Notes: generated by a model not told the origin, from the letters alone. 64,000 bases of DNA from Lacipirellula limnantheis (GCF_007746075.1 NZ_CP036339.1:6504028-6568027); one strand, 5' to 3'. Counted from the stretch's first letter, positions 44,456-53,344 are shown. A program made the numbers and translations.

Positions 44456-45607
44456 ATGACCGCAATCATGAAATACGACGAACTTGCCAATCTCGCCGAC
44501 GATCCGCGGGAGATGTTTCAGGAGGTGGCCCACGCGTTGGTCGCCGCCGGGGAGCTGCATCGGCTGTTCGATCTGCGGCTGCTGCAGGAGCGTCACCGAC
44601 ACGGCCTGCCGCTCGATCGCCGGACGCCCATCGACGACGTTGAAGAGCCGCTGCGTTCGCAGGTTGAAGCCGGATACCTCGCCGCCTGTCGCGAGGTGGG
44701 CGAACTGCTGCTGGAATCGGGGCGGCTCCGCGAAGCCTGGATGTACCTGCGACCCGCCGGCGACAAATTTTCGATCCGCAAGCGTCTCGCGTCCGCGGTC
44801 TTGGACGATCAGCGCGCGGACGAGTTGATCGAGCTCGCGCTATTCGAAGGCATCGATCCGGAACGCGGGTATGCCTGGCTGTTGAGCCGCAACGGCACTT
44901 GTAATTCCATCACGACGCTCGACGGCATGAGTCAACAGCTAGACGCAGCCGACGTGCGGGCCTGCGCCGGCGTCCTGCTGCGCCACGTCTATCGCGAACT
45001 GCACGGCAATCTCCGCGGACACTACAACAAGCTCAAGGGGTCGCCCCCGCCCAGCGAGTCGTCCGTCGGACAACTGATCGACCAGTACCCTGAGTTGCTC
45101 GCCGGCGGCAACTACCACCTCGACGTCTCCCACCTGCAAAGCACCGTGCGATATGCACGGCTGCTTACCGACTCGGCGCTAGTGGAGAAGGCCTATGAGA
45201 TCTCCGACTACGGTTCGCGGCTGCCGACCGACTTGCAGTATCCGGGCGAGGCGCCGTTCGAAGACTTGTTTGCCGCTCACCGCCGGTGGTTCGGCGCGCT
45301 GCTGGGTCGCGACGTCGAAGAGGCCATCCAGTACTTCGAGACGAAGGCTCGCTCCGAGGGGGATGATCCTCGTAGCACCGCAGCCGTGGAGACGTTGCTC
45401 ATTTTGTTGCTGCGGCTTGAGCGTGCCGATGAAGCTCTCGCCGCTTACCGCGAACTTGTCACCAAGGAGCGGGAGCTTTCCACCCACGCGCCAACGCTGT
45501 TGGAACTGGCCCGGGCGAGCGGCAATTGGGAGCGCTACGAGACCATCTGTCGCGAACGGGACGACTTGCTCGGCTACGCCTCAGGCCTGCTCGCGCGCCA
45601 TGCGTAA
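44456..45607 (+). CDS. Helical-repeat (TPR-like) hypothetical protein
   Basis: A 383-residue soluble, all-helical protein with a strong ribosome site (GGAGG, eight bases before ATG 44456). The C-terminal third has TPR-like helical pairs (AVETLLILLLRLERADEALA AYRELV, LLELARASGNWERYETIC). The N-terminal part has VAHALVAAGELHRLFDLRLL QER and LLLESGRLREAWMYLRPAGD. No catalytic motif is visible. Similar hypothetical proteins occur widely in planctomycetes; the function is unknown. It stands alone between terminated and divergent units. Confidence 0.75.
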   Translation: MTAIMKYDELANLADDPREMFQEVAHALVAAGELHRLFDLRLLQERHRHGLPLDRRTPIDDVEEPLRSQVEAGYLAACREVGELLLESGRLREAWMYLRPAGDKFSIRKRLASAVLDDQRADELIELALFEGIDPERGYAWLLSRNGTCNSITTLDGMSQQLDAADVRACAGVLLRHVYRELHGNLRGHYNKLKGSPPPSESSVGQLIDQYPELLAGGNYHLDVSHLQSTVRYARLLTDSALVEKAYEISDYGSRLPTDLQYPGEAPFEDLFAAHRRWFGALLGRDVEEAIQYFETKARSEGDDPRSTAAVETLLILLLRLERADEALAAYRELVTKERELSTHAPTLLELARASGNWERYETICRERDDLLGYASGLLARHA

Positions 45608-45721
45608 AGCATAACGGTCATCGCAATCCGCGACGCCCGTTTGGCTAGGAGCGATTGCTGGCCAACCCACGGCGCGCTACGGGGTTCAACGGCCTTGCAC
45701 GCTTAACGGCGCCTACGGCGT

Positions 45722-47422
45722 TCACTTGCCCGATGGCTCTGGATCGTCGACCCGCGGCGTGGGCTGCTGTTCGGCGGGCGGCTCCTCGACCGGCGGTGGC
45801 GGCGGGGGACCAAAGTCTTCCGGTCGCCGTCGATCGCCGTCGAACCCGGGCCGCGGACCACGTCCGTCCCAACGGGGATGGGGCTCATCGCCTGGGCCTC
45901 CGGGACCGTCGAACCGAGGGGGGCCGTTGAAGCGCTGGTCACCGGGGCCGGGGCCATCATCCCACTTTCGTCCAGGCGGGCCGCCCGGACCACCGGGTTC
46001 GCGGCCCGGGCCTCCTGGGCCGCCGGGTCCGAATTTCGGACCGCGGCCGTCGCGCCATTCTCGTCCGCCAGGGCCCTGGCCTCGCTCCCCTCGGCCCCAC
46101 GCCCAGGCCTTTCCTGTTCCACGGCCCGGCTGAAAGCGGTACATGCGCCGCAGCGCCTTTTCCATTTCATCCGGGGGCAGGCTGAGCAGCTCGGCGCGGG
46201 TTTCCGCATCGAGTTCCTCCGCGAAGAACCGTTCGAGGGTCTCTTGCGAAACCTCTCCCTGCAGCGATTCGCTCTGACGCAGCCACGTCATGATGCGGTC
46301 AATCTTCTGCGGCGGATCCAGCGACTTAAATTTTTCGTGCGTACGCTCGGGCAGCGCTTCCAGCACCGCCTCTTGAAATTCGCCAGGCCGAGCCATCCCT
46401 GCCGCCACTTGCCGCGCCATGGCATTGGGTAGGTTGAGCATGGCGCCGTTGCCGCGGTTCCCCTTGCGCATATCGTCCGATTTCACGACGTCGCGCGCTG
46501 CGTCAAATTGCAATTCGGCCAAGGGATCGCGGATTTTTCGAATGAACCGCCGCAGTTCGTCGTCGGTCAGCGTCAGCAGGGCGTCGTCGCGCATGTCGTC
46601 GGCCCAGCGCTCGACCGCACGCACGCGCTCGCTAATCGGTTGCATGGTCCGCAGTTCGAATTGGCGGGCCGGCGGCAACCCGCTCAGCCACTCGTTGTAG
46701 GCCAACATCGCCGCCTGCAATTCTTCAGCATCGGGCGCGGCGGCAATTTCAGCATGCAAGCGGCGAAGCCGTTGCTGCTCTTCCGCGGGCAGCTGACGAA
46801 AGCGATTAAATTTGGATCGCAAACTCGTCAGTTCTTCGTCATTCAACTGGCCGAGCCATTCATCGCGCCCGTCTTCGTGCGAAACGATGCGAAGACGGTC
46901 GACGCGCTCGGGAGCGACGTGCGGCTGGCCGCCAAGCTCGTGCAGATCGTCGCCGAGTTCCGCCTGCATCGAGCGCAAAAACTCGGGCGAATCGATCTGC
47001 GTGTAGACGTCGACGTTGTCAATCACCGGCAAGTCCGCGAGCAGCGCCCGATCGGGTCCTTGCCACGCCAGGCGGAAGACAAGAAATCCCAGCGCCGCCG
47101 CCGCACAAGCCGCCAGTACCGACGAGAGGCGCCGGCGACGCTGCACCACCGGCAGGGCTATCGTCCGCTCGTGGACCTCCGTCGCGGCCGCCTTGACGGC
47201 CATTTCCATCGTCGTGCGCGAGAAGCGATCGTCGACGTACTCCTGCGGCAACTGATCGAGCGCCAGCCAGGCCCGTTCGATGCTTTGTAATTGCTGGCGA
47301 TAGTTTTCGTCCGCCGCCAACCGCTGTTCGACGCGCGCACTCTCCTCGGGAGAAAGTTCGCCGTCGAGATAGGCGACGATCTCTTCGAGACGCTGCAGAT
47401 GGTCGTCGGAGGATGAGGGCAT
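45722..47422 (-). CDS. Transmembrane anti-sigma factor with Gly/Pro-rich tail
   Basis: A 566-residue protein. Residues 10-45 (LEEIVAYLDGELSPEESARV EQRLAADENYRQQLQS) form the anti-sigma-like cytoplasmic head, and a membrane helix lies at about 99-118 (LSSVLAACAAAALGFLVFRL). The extracytoplasmic part is helical to about residue 430, with repeated blocks such as LRSKFNRFRQLPAEEQQRLR and LPPDEMEKALRRMYRFQPG. The last 130 residues are a Gly/Pro/Arg/Asp repeat tract (FGPGGPGGPGREPGGPGGPP) ending in PPPPPPVEEPPAEQQPTPR. It should control the ECF sigma factor encoded just upstream, responding to an envelope signal. Confidence 0.82.
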   Translation of the reverse strand: MPSSSDDHLQRLEEIVAYLDGELSPEESARVEQRLAADENYRQQLQSIERAWLALDQLPQEYVDDRFSRTTMEMAVKAAATEVHERTIALPVVQRRRRLSSVLAACAAAALGFLVFRLAWQGPDRALLADLPVIDNVDVYTQIDSPEFLRSMQAELGDDLHELGGQPHVAPERVDRLRIVSHEDGRDEWLGQLNDEELTSLRSKFNRFRQLPAEEQQRLRRLHAEIAAAPDAEELQAAMLAYNEWLSGLPPARQFELRTMQPISERVRAVERWADDMRDDALLTLTDDELRRFIRKIRDPLAELQFDAARDVVKSDDMRKGNRGNGAMLNLPNAMARQVAAGMARPGEFQEAVLEALPERTHEKFKSLDPPQKIDRIMTWLRQSESLQGEVSQETLERFFAEELDAETRAELLSLPPDEMEKALRRMYRFQPGRGTGKAWAWGRGERGQGPGGREWRDGRGPKFGPGGPGGPGREPGGPGGPPGRKWDDGPGPGDQRFNGPPRFDGPGGPGDEPHPRWDGRGPRPGFDGDRRRPEDFGPPPPPPVEEPPAEQQPTPRVDDPEPSGK

Positions 47423-47431
47423 TTGAAATCT

Positions 47432-47525
47432 GGTCAGTTGTCCGTCGTCCGTAGTCAGTTGTCGAATTTATGGAGGTCAGAACTCTGCGACAGCAGCAAC
47501 TGACCACGGACCACTGACAACGGAC
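47432..47525. repeat. Imperfect inverted repeat, family IV (GTCAGTTGTC)
   Basis: The left arm GGTCAGTTGTCCGTCGTCCG TAGTCAGTTGTC is mirrored by the right arm CAACTGACCACGGACCACTG ACAACGGAC. It occupies the entire gap between the sigma and anti-sigma genes. A second copy lies at 56511-56640. Confidence 0.75.
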
Positions 47526-47531
47526 AGAATC

Positions 47532-48167
47532 TCATTCAACTTTCGTTCCCTGTTGCAAATACGGCTCCAGCACATCGCGCAAGTTTGCACGAGCGCGGGT
47601 CAGCAGCGATTTCACCGCCGAGGGGGTCATTTCCATGACTTCGGCGATTTCTTCGTAGCTAAGGTGTTCGAATTTGTTGAGCATCACCGCCTCGCGTTGG
47701 CGTTCGTTGAGCGACGCGACGGCGACGTTAACCGCGTCGCGCAGTTCCAGTCTGTCGAGTTGCCGCGTTGGCATCTGATTGCTCTGGGCGACTGCGGCCG
47801 CATCCAGGGCGTTGGCGCCCGTGTCGCTTGCACTGTTACCGGCAAGGTTAACCTCCTTCCGTCGCGAGAGCGTCCGCTGCGCGTTTGCGGCCACGTTGTG
47901 AACGATGGTGAAGAGCCATGTCGAAAATTTTGAACCAGGGATGTACCGTTTCCGCGCGCGATAAATGCGCAGAAAGGCGTCTTGGGCTAAATCTTCCGCC
48001 ATGTCGCGGCGGCCGGTGATGTGGGCCAACAGCGACACGACGCGGTTCTGGTAACGGAGCATCAGCTCTTCGAACGCCTCGGCGTCGTCGTCGCGCACGC
48101 GGAGCATCAGGCGCACGTCGGGGTCGTGCGCCGTGTACCGCTCGGCGGTGGAGTCGCTGATGGCCAA
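47532..48167 (-). CDS. ECF-type RNA polymerase sigma factor
   Basis: A sigma-70 family protein of about 211 residues. Region 2: LMLRVRDDDAEAFEELMLRY QNRVVSLLAHITGRRDMAED LAQDAFLRIYRARKRY and FSTWLFTIVHNVAANAQR; region 4: LNERQREAVMLNKFEHLSYE EIAEVMEMTPSAVKSLLTRA. The start is uncertain: no ATG lies before MLRVRD (48107). I favour TTG 48167 (then AISDSTAERYTAHDPDVRLM), because it gives the usual N-terminal length; GTG 48224 is another option. A longer frame to 48317 would run into the family II repeat. The anti-sigma gene follows after a 109-base gap that holds a repeat. Confidence 0.85.
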   Translation of the reverse strand: MAISDSTAERYTAHDPDVRLMLRVRDDDAEAFEELMLRYQNRVVSLLAHITGRRDMAEDLAQDAFLRIYRARKRYIPGSKFSTWLFTIVHNVAANAQRTLSRRKEVNLAGNSASDTGANALDAAAVAQSNQMPTRQLDRLELRDAVNVAVASLNERQREAVMLNKFEHLSYEEIAEVMEMTPSAVKSLLTRARANLRDVLEPYLQQGTKVE

Positions 48168-48302
48168 GGGCTGACTACCGAGGGGTCGAACCCTACGGTT
48201 CGCTGGGATTAGGGATGCGGGCACACGGCAGGCGTCGCGACGCCCCACTCTATGATACCCGCTTGGCAGCGCCGAGTTTCGCCCCCCGCGGGGCAATTCA
48301 AC

Positions 48303-48381
48303 TAGCCGGAGGGCCACTCCCGCCGGGCTGCGCGAAAAGTCGCTTGGCGGGTCTCCCGGACCGCGCGGCAGTTCGGCTATT
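48303..48381. repeat. Palindromic element, family II
   Basis: Opens TAGCCGGAGGGCCACTCCCG and ends GGACCGCGCGGCAGTTCGGC TATT, with AAAGTCGCTTGG in the core. The copy at 61223-61314 shares these blocks in the same order. It lies upstream of the ECF sigma gene, in the gap before the convergent-reading isomerase gene. Confidence 0.6.
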
Positions 48382-48417
48382 CGGGCGTCGGAGCGGGGCG
48401 AGCCCTATCGGCGCCGG

Positions 48418-49170
48418 CTATAGCAGGCTGTCGAGCAGCAGCCGGATTTTCCGCATCTCCGGACGGTGGTCGTGTCCCGGGAGCGGCGGCATGTCGATCG
48501 TCAGGGCACGGTTGTACCCGACCTTTTCCAGCTGCCCCAGCAGCTTGCCGTAGTCGACTTCGCCCTGCCCGACGCGAACGTGGAGGGCGCTCTTGGTCGA
48601 GTCGCGGAGGTGCACGTTGTAGACGTACGGAATCACTTTCGAAAAGTCGCGCCCCTGACGCGGCCCGGCGATGTAGTGGCTGGGATCGAGCGTGAGCCCC
48701 AGGCCCTTCACGTTGTTGCACAAGACGGCGGCCGTATCAGGGTCCTCGGTCATGCAGCCGATTTCGGTCCGCATGGCCACCAGGCAGCCTTCGAGCGAGG
48801 CGATTTTCACGAGCTCGCGCAGCCGTTCGATTTCTTCGTTAAACGGCGTGCCAAGCTCCGCCGCCGGAACGACCAGCGGCACGACTTTCAGCGCCTTGGC
48901 GAGCTTGCAGCAGGCGCTGAATTGGCCGTAGTACTCGTCCTTCACGCCTGTCGGCTCGACGGTCAGCGCGGCGATCGTCAGCCGGTGCGTATCGCGGAAG
49001 GAGTCGACCGCCTTTTCGGGACTCTTGGCGACTTCGGCCGGGGTGATCCAGGCGCGGGCGTCGTTGCGGATTGGCAGCTCGACGGCGTTGAACTCGAGGT
49101 CGACCAGCGTCGGCAGCACCTCATCCTTGGGCAAGTCGGGAAAACAATCCGATGACGCGGCGACAAACAC
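48418..49170 (-). CDS. Sugar phosphate isomerase/epimerase (AP endonuclease 2-like TIM barrel)
   Basis: A 250-residue TIM-barrel protein of the xylose isomerase-like family (PF01261). GTG 49170 is preceded by GAGGAG at seven bases, which fixes the start; a much longer open frame upstream is a shadow of the S49 peptidase gene. Characteristic blocks are LVDLEFNAVELPIRNDARAW, IASLEGCLVAMRTEIGCMTE, GLGLTLDPSHYIAGP (metal ligand Asp/His) and VYNVHLRDSTKSALHVRVGQ GEVDYGKLLGQLEKVGY with another likely ligand set. Members isomerise or epimerise sugars or inosose-type compounds. The exact substrate is not deducible. Divergent from the peptidase gene, separated by 219 bases. Confidence 0.85.
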   Translation of the reverse strand: MFVAASSDCFPDLPKDEVLPTLVDLEFNAVELPIRNDARAWITPAEVAKSPEKAVDSFRDTHRLTIAALTVEPTGVKDEYYGQFSACCKLAKALKVVPLVVPAAELGTPFNEEIERLRELVKIASLEGCLVAMRTEIGCMTEDPDTAAVLCNNVKGLGLTLDPSHYIAGPRQGRDFSKVIPYVYNVHLRDSTKSALHVRVGQGEVDYGKLLGQLEKVGYNRALTIDMPPLPGHDHRPEMRKIRLLLDSLL

Positions 49171-49389
49171 GCTGGCACTCCTCGCGGTAACTTCACAGCC
49201 TGACGGCCAATCCTGGCAAGATATGCCGTACTGTAGCGGTTTCGCCTTAAACGAGGCAACACCATGGGGTCGTTTCGGGCGACGCTGGGCGCGGCGGGAA
49301 TTGTGGTGCGGTATGTCGCCACGCAGCCGCCGCAGTAGAATGGTGGGTTCCCCCGACCGACTTCCCCCGCCGCATGGCCGGAGCCAGAG

Positions 49390-50484
49390 ATGTCGACGCC
49401 CGCCGAGCCGACCCCGTACCGTCCACAGCCCGCCGCGCCGCCGCAGGTGATCATTCAGCAACAGCCGCCGACCGCTTTCGGCCGCTACGGCCGGCTGCTG
49501 CTGGTGCTGCTCGGCATCTGCGTGATGGTGATCATCGGGCAGAATGCTAGCTACCGAAAATACTTCAGCCCCGCCGATGGCCCGCAGGAAAAGTACCATT
49601 CGCTCAGCAAGGAAGCGACCGACAAGATTGCGATCATCCGCGTCGAAGGGACGATACTCGATCCTGACGGGTTTGTAAAAAAGCAGATCGATCGCGTTCG
49701 CGACGACAAGGACGTGAAGGCCGTCGTCCTGCGGGTCGACTCCCCCGGCGGCACCGTGACGGCGAGCGACTACCTGTATCACGAACTCAAGGAACTGGTG
49801 AAGGATCGCGAGATCCCGATGGTCGTCAGCATGGGAAGCATCTGCGCCAGCGGCGGATACTATCTCGCCATGGCGGGCGGCGAGCAGAAGACGCAGGAAG
49901 ACGTGATCTTCGCCGAACCCTCGACGTGGACGGGCTCGATTGGCGTCGTGATTCCGCATTACGACGTGTCGGAGCTCCTCACCAGCTGGAAGGTGAAGGA
50001 CGACTCGGTCGCCAGCCACAAGTACAAGCTTATGGGAAGCCCGACCCGCGAGCTCTCCCCGGAAGAGCGGGCCGAGGAGCGGGAGCTGCTGCAGACGCTG
50101 GTCGATCAGAGCTTTGCTCGCTTCAAGGCGATTGTCGAAGCGGGCCGGCCAAAGCTCAAAGGCAATGAGGCCGAATTGAAAAAGGCGACGACCGGCCAGA
50201 TCTTCACCGCGGAGCAGGCGCAAGAGCTTGGACTGATCGACAAGATTGGCTTTATGGAAGCGGCGATCGAACGCGCGGCCGAACTCGCGGGGAAAGAAAC
50301 CGACCACATCCGCTGCGTGGAGTACGACAAGCCGCCGACGGCCCTCACCGCCTTGCTGGGGGCCGACAGTCAGCTGTTGCCGCAACGGAGCAATTTCGAT
50401 CTCGCCGGCGTACTCGATCTTACCGCCCCGCGGGCTTATTACCTGTGCACTTGGTTGCCGGCGATCTTGTCGAACTCTCGCTAG
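49390..50484 (+). CDS. sppA: Signal peptide peptidase SppA-like, S49 family
   Basis: A 364-residue membrane serine peptidase. A Pro/Gln-rich N-terminus precedes one membrane helix (LLLVLLGICVMVIIGQNA, about residues 36-53). The S49 core follows: VLRVDSPGGTVTASDYLYHE L, the nucleophile Ser about residue 154 in SICASGGYYLAM, and AEPSTWTGSIGVVIPHYDVS. The likely general-base Lys is in HKYKLMGSP (about residue 213). Then LSPEERAEERELLQTLVDQS FARF and the conserved GQIFTAEQAQELGLIDKIGF. It degrades cleaved signal peptides or other membrane peptides in known cases. Single-domain form, like Gram-positive SppA. Ribosome site GGAG before ATG 49390. Confidence 0.93.
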   Translation: MSTPAEPTPYRPQPAAPPQVIIQQQPPTAFGRYGRLLLVLLGICVMVIIGQNASYRKYFSPADGPQEKYHSLSKEATDKIAIIRVEGTILDPDGFVKKQIDRVRDDKDVKAVVLRVDSPGGTVTASDYLYHELKELVKDREIPMVVSMGSICASGGYYLAMAGGEQKTQEDVIFAEPSTWTGSIGVVIPHYDVSELLTSWKVKDDSVASHKYKLMGSPTRELSPEERAEERELLQTLVDQSFARFKAIVEAGRPKLKGNEAELKKATTGQIFTAEQAQELGLIDKIGFMEAAIERAAELAGKETDHIRCVEYDKPPTALTALLGADSQLLPQRSNFDLAGVLDLTAPRAYYLCTWLPAILSNSR

Positions 50485-50493
50485 TTCGCGAAC

Positions 50494-50704
50494 AAAAAAG
50501 CAACCGCCAAGGACGCCAAGAGCGCCAAGGAAATTCGAAGAAAGGCGTTTTCACCGCTGATGAACGCCGATCGACGCTAAAGAAATTGAATTCTTATTAG
50601 CGACTATCAGCGTTCATTAGCGGCGAAGCCTGTTTAACTTTTTTTGTGTGCTTCGTGTGTTTCTTGGTCAAATGCATTTCTTCCTTGGCGTCCTTGGCGG
50701 TTCA
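50494..50704. repeat. Nested inverted repeats, family III
   Basis: The outer arms AACCGCCAAGGACGCCAAGA GCGCCAAGG and CTTCCTTGGCGTCCTTGGCG GTT enclose a second pair: CACCGCTGATGAACGCCGAT CGACGCTAA and TTAGCGACTATCAGCGTTCA TTAGCGG. Between them sits an AT-rich core, and a third motif (GTGTGCTTCGTGTGTTTCTTGG) lies beside the right arms. It fills the gap between sppA and rlmN. Confidence 0.75.
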
Positions 50705-50722
50705 AATTCTGAATAACGAGTA

Positions 50723-51787
50723 ATGTCCGATTCCGCAAAACCACACCTGCTTGACAGCGTCGACGCCTCGCTCGCTCAATGGGCGGCCGAGTCGAACGTG
50801 CCGCGCTATCGGGCAGCGCAGGTGCGGAAGTGGCTGTTCGAGAAGCGCGCCGCGGATTGGGACGTGATGACAGACTTGTCAAAGCCGCTGCGGGCCGATC
50901 TGGCCGAGCGGTTTCGGCTCTGGACGTCGACCGTTGCGAAGCACACTCAAGCCGACGACGGTACGGAAAAATTGCTGCTCAGCCTTGCCGACGGCGGGCA
51001 GATTGAATGCGTTCTGCTGCGCGACACGGTGCGCCGCACGATTTGCATCAGCACGCAGGTCGGCTGCGGCATGGGGTGCGTCTTCTGCGCCAGCGGCCTG
51101 GATGGGGTCGATCGCAATCTCACCACCGGCGAGATCGTCGAACAGATTCTCCGCCTGCAGCGGCTCCTCACGCCCGATGAACGGCTCAGCCACATCGTCG
51201 TCATGGGGATGGGCGAGCCGCTGGCGAACCTGGACCGGCTTCTCCCCGCCCTCGGCGAAGCCCACCGCGAGGATGGCCTTGGCATCAGCGCCCGTCGCAT
51301 CACCATCTCGACCGTCGGCCTGCCGCCGGCAATTGATCGATTGGCTCGCCACGAGCAGAATTACCGGCTCGCCATTTCGCTCCACGCCCCCAACGACGAC
51401 TTGCGCAACCAACTTGTCCCGGTCAACAAGAACATCGGCCTCGAACCGATCCTGGCCGCGGCTGATCGCTACTTCGACGTCTCGGGTCGGCGGATCACCT
51501 ACGAGTACGTCCTGTTGGCCGATCTGAACGACTCACCGGACCACGCACGCCAACTCGCCCGCATTCTGCACGGCCGCGAGGCGCTGCTAAACGTCATCCC
51601 CTACAACCCGGTCGCCGGGTTGCCGTACGGCACGCCGACGGCCGAGACCCGCCAGGCGTTCCGCACGATTCTCGAACAGGGTGGCGTGCGCGTGAAATTT
51701 CGACATCGCAAGGGCGACCGCATCGACGCCGCCTGCGGACAGCTGCGACGCTCACAGCAGGCGTTGCCACTTGTCGAGTTGCGGTAG
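50723..51787 (+). CDS. rlmN: 23S rRNA/tRNA adenine-C2 methyltransferase RlmN
   Basis: A 354-residue radical SAM enzyme that methylates A2503 of 23S rRNA (and tRNA A37 in E. coli) through a 5-deoxyadenosyl radical. The iron-sulfur cysteines are in QVGCGMGCVFCASGL (C-x3-C-x2-C). Further blocks are SHIVVMGMGEPLANL, ARRITISTVGLPPAIDRLA, LAISLHAPNDDLRNQLVPVN KN, YEYVLLADLNDSPDHARQLA and the C-terminal DAACGQLR, whose Cys carries the methyl group. All match RlmN/Cfr, and the lengths fit RlmN rather than Cfr. Likely monocistronic. Confidence 0.96.
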   Translation: MSDSAKPHLLDSVDASLAQWAAESNVPRYRAAQVRKWLFEKRAADWDVMTDLSKPLRADLAERFRLWTSTVAKHTQADDGTEKLLLSLADGGQIECVLLRDTVRRTICISTQVGCGMGCVFCASGLDGVDRNLTTGEIVEQILRLQRLLTPDERLSHIVVMGMGEPLANLDRLLPALGEAHREDGLGISARRITISTVGLPPAIDRLARHEQNYRLAISLHAPNDDLRNQLVPVNKNIGLEPILAAADRYFDVSGRRITYEYVLLADLNDSPDHARQLARILHGREALLNVIPYNPVAGLPYGTPTAETRQAFRTILEQGGVRVKFRHRKGDRIDAACGQLRRSQQALPLVELR

Positions 51788-51814
51788 TTTCATTGTGGAT
51801 GGCAGCGCCTTTTA

Positions 51815-51900
51815 CAGCCCCCGGCTCCGCCGGGGGGGCGGTCACCATTGCGGTAGACATTGCCCTCCGTCACGCTGCCCCCCGGCGGAGCCGGGGGCTG
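51815..51900. repeat. Family I palindromic element
   Basis: CAGCCCCCGGCTCCGCCGGG opens it and CCCCCCGGCGGAGCCGGGGG CTG closes it. The core shows GGCGGTCACCATTGCGGTAG ACATTGCCCTCCGTCACGCT, alignable to the core of the copy at 55020. It lies just after the rlmN stop. Confidence 0.8.
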
Positions 51901-51920
51901 AAGATCACAGTAAAACGCCA

Positions 51921-51952
51921 ACGGCCGCGGCTCGATGTCGAGCCGCGGCCGT
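51921..51952. repeat. Strong hairpin
   Basis: ACGGCCGCGGCTCGA and TCGAGCCGCGGCCGT form a perfect 15-base-pair stem with a two-base centre. On the minus strand it is followed by GGCGTTTTACTG, so it may end transcripts of the PDZ protein gene 200 bases away, but the T-run is short. Confidence 0.55.
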
Positions 51953-52061
51953 GGTCGCTTGGCCGTCGGATCTGGGAGGGGACGATTCGTCCGCACGAGC
52001 GCTGTGTGAAAACTCGCACGCACGCCGACGGCCAAGCGGTTGATATCCTCTGTTCAAATCA

Positions 52062-52097
52062 GCTTCGACCAGACCCATCGCTGAATCTGGTCGAAGC
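52062..52097. repeat. Hairpin downstream of PDZ gene
   Basis: GCTTCGACCAGA and TCTGGTCGAAGC pair as a 12-base stem around a 12-base loop, about 60 bases after the PDZ gene stop (minus strand). No T-run follows on either strand, so termination is doubtful. Confidence 0.45.
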
Positions 52098-52154
52098 ACG
52101 CGGAGGTACTGACCCGCGGGACTACTGAATTAATCCCCACGGTTCCCGCAAAAA

Positions 52155-53204
52155 TCAAGCGCTAGGGTCTTCGTCTCCGTGAGACTTTTCCGCCGGCGCC
52201 GCATCGCGCTCTTCCTGCAGCTCGCGGAGCCGCTGCTCCAGTCGTTCCATCCGCTCCAGCATCTTCTGGTTCATCCTGTCGACCTGATCGCCCGCGCCGC
52301 CGGCATCAAACTGCCGCAGGTCGCCGGGGATGAAGTTCGGCAGGGCGCCAAATACCGATTCGTCGCGATTGAGCATCTGCTCGACGAAGGGCCGCACGTC
52401 GTCGGGCAGCTTGGCAATCGCTTCGGCGTCGTCGCCTTCCACGGTGTAGGTTTCGTCGCCCTTCTGGATGGTGATCGTCGCCTTGCCGTCGCCATCGCGG
52501 GTCACGTTCACCGAAACGCCGTTCGGGACCTGGGCGCCTTGACCGCCGAAGATCATGCCGGGGCCGATCATACGCATGCCGCCTTGGCCGCCTTGTTGAC
52601 GAAGCTGTTCCATCAAGGCCTGCGGGTCGAAGTTGCCGCCTTGCAGCATTCCCATCGGGTTCTGACGCTGCTGCTGAGCAGCCAAGCGTTCCAGGACCTC
52701 GGCCGGAATCTCTTCGGGCGTCACCTTGATGACTTCTTCCTTGGCGAGCCGCAGCACTTTCAACTCGATTGGCTTGTCGTGCTTCTCGGCGACGACGCTT
52801 TGCAGGTACGCCAGGTCGGACAATGGTTCGCCGTCGACCGCGACCAGAATGTCGTCCTGTCGCAGACCCGCCTTCTCGGCCGGGCTCTCGGGCATGACCG
52901 TCTCGATCGCCACGCCGACGTCGCCTGCCAATTGCAACTGCGTGCGCAACACGCGGTTGTCGATCGGCCGGCCTTGCAGGCCGATCCAATACTTCGGCGC
53001 CGCGACCTTCGCTTCCTCGCCCTCTTCCGTCACGACGGCAGGGCGGTCGCCGCGCTCGGGCGAGAGTTCGGTAATGCGGCCTTCAGCGACTTCAACTTCT
53101 TCGTCGGCAAACGCCGCTACGGGAGATTGCGCGACGACGACGGCCAGCGCCGGAAAGGCGATCGCCAGGGCTCCCCACAGCCCTTTCCATTTGCGAACTT
53201 TCAT
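52155..53204 (-). CDS. Exported PDZ-domain protein
   Basis: A 349-residue protein with a signal peptide (WGALAIAFPALAVVVAQSPV, cut near AFADEE), and AGGAG upstream of ATG 53204. One PDZ domain lies at about residues 75-165: YWIGLQGRPIDNRVLRTQLQ, then VAIETVMPESPAEKAGLRQD DILVAVDGEPLSDLAYLQSV. It has no trypsin-like protease domain, so it is not HtrA. The rest is a Gln/Gly/Met-rich linker (QQGGQGGMRMIGPGMIFGGQG) and a C-terminal coiled coil (MNQKMLERMERLEQRLRELQ EERD). Likely a periplasmic or surface adaptor that binds peptide C-termini. Substrate unknown. Confidence 0.82.
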   Translation of the reverse strand: MKVRKWKGLWGALAIAFPALAVVVAQSPVAAFADEEVEVAEGRITELSPERGDRPAVVTEEGEEAKVAAPKYWIGLQGRPIDNRVLRTQLQLAGDVGVAIETVMPESPAEKAGLRQDDILVAVDGEPLSDLAYLQSVVAEKHDKPIELKVLRLAKEEVIKVTPEEIPAEVLERLAAQQQRQNPMGMLQGGNFDPQALMEQLRQQGGQGGMRMIGPGMIFGGQGAQVPNGVSVNVTRDGDGKATITIQKGDETYTVEGDDAEAIAKLPDDVRPFVEQMLNRDESVFGALPNFIPGDLRQFDAGGAGDQVDRMNQKMLERMERLEQRLRELQEERDAAPAEKSHGDEDPSA

Positions 53205-53260
53205 GATGAAACTCCTCTATTTTTAGAGTGAACGAGATGATTTCGAGGGAACTCTCACTT

Positions 53261-53344
53261 CAGCCCCAGGCTCCGCCCGGGGGTCGGTGTCCAGCACCAT
53301 CGCTCCCGCACGAGCGATTTACCTCCGGGCGAAGCCGGGGGCTG
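53261..53344. repeat. Family I palindromic element
   Basis: CAGCCCCAGGCTCCGCCCGG GGGTCGGTG opens it and ACCTCCGGGCGAAGCCGGGG GCTG closes it, with a diverged core holding its own small hairpin (ATCGCTCCCGCACGAGCGAT). Located upstream of the PDZ gene. The following stretch to 53616 also has a GCGGGCTATCGCCCGC hairpin near 53517-53535. Confidence 0.75.

Noticed and set aside
49171..50385. N-terminal 400 codons of a frame continuous with the isomerase/epimerase gene
   Set aside because: Antisense to sppA; the GTG at 49170 with GAGGAG defines the real start.
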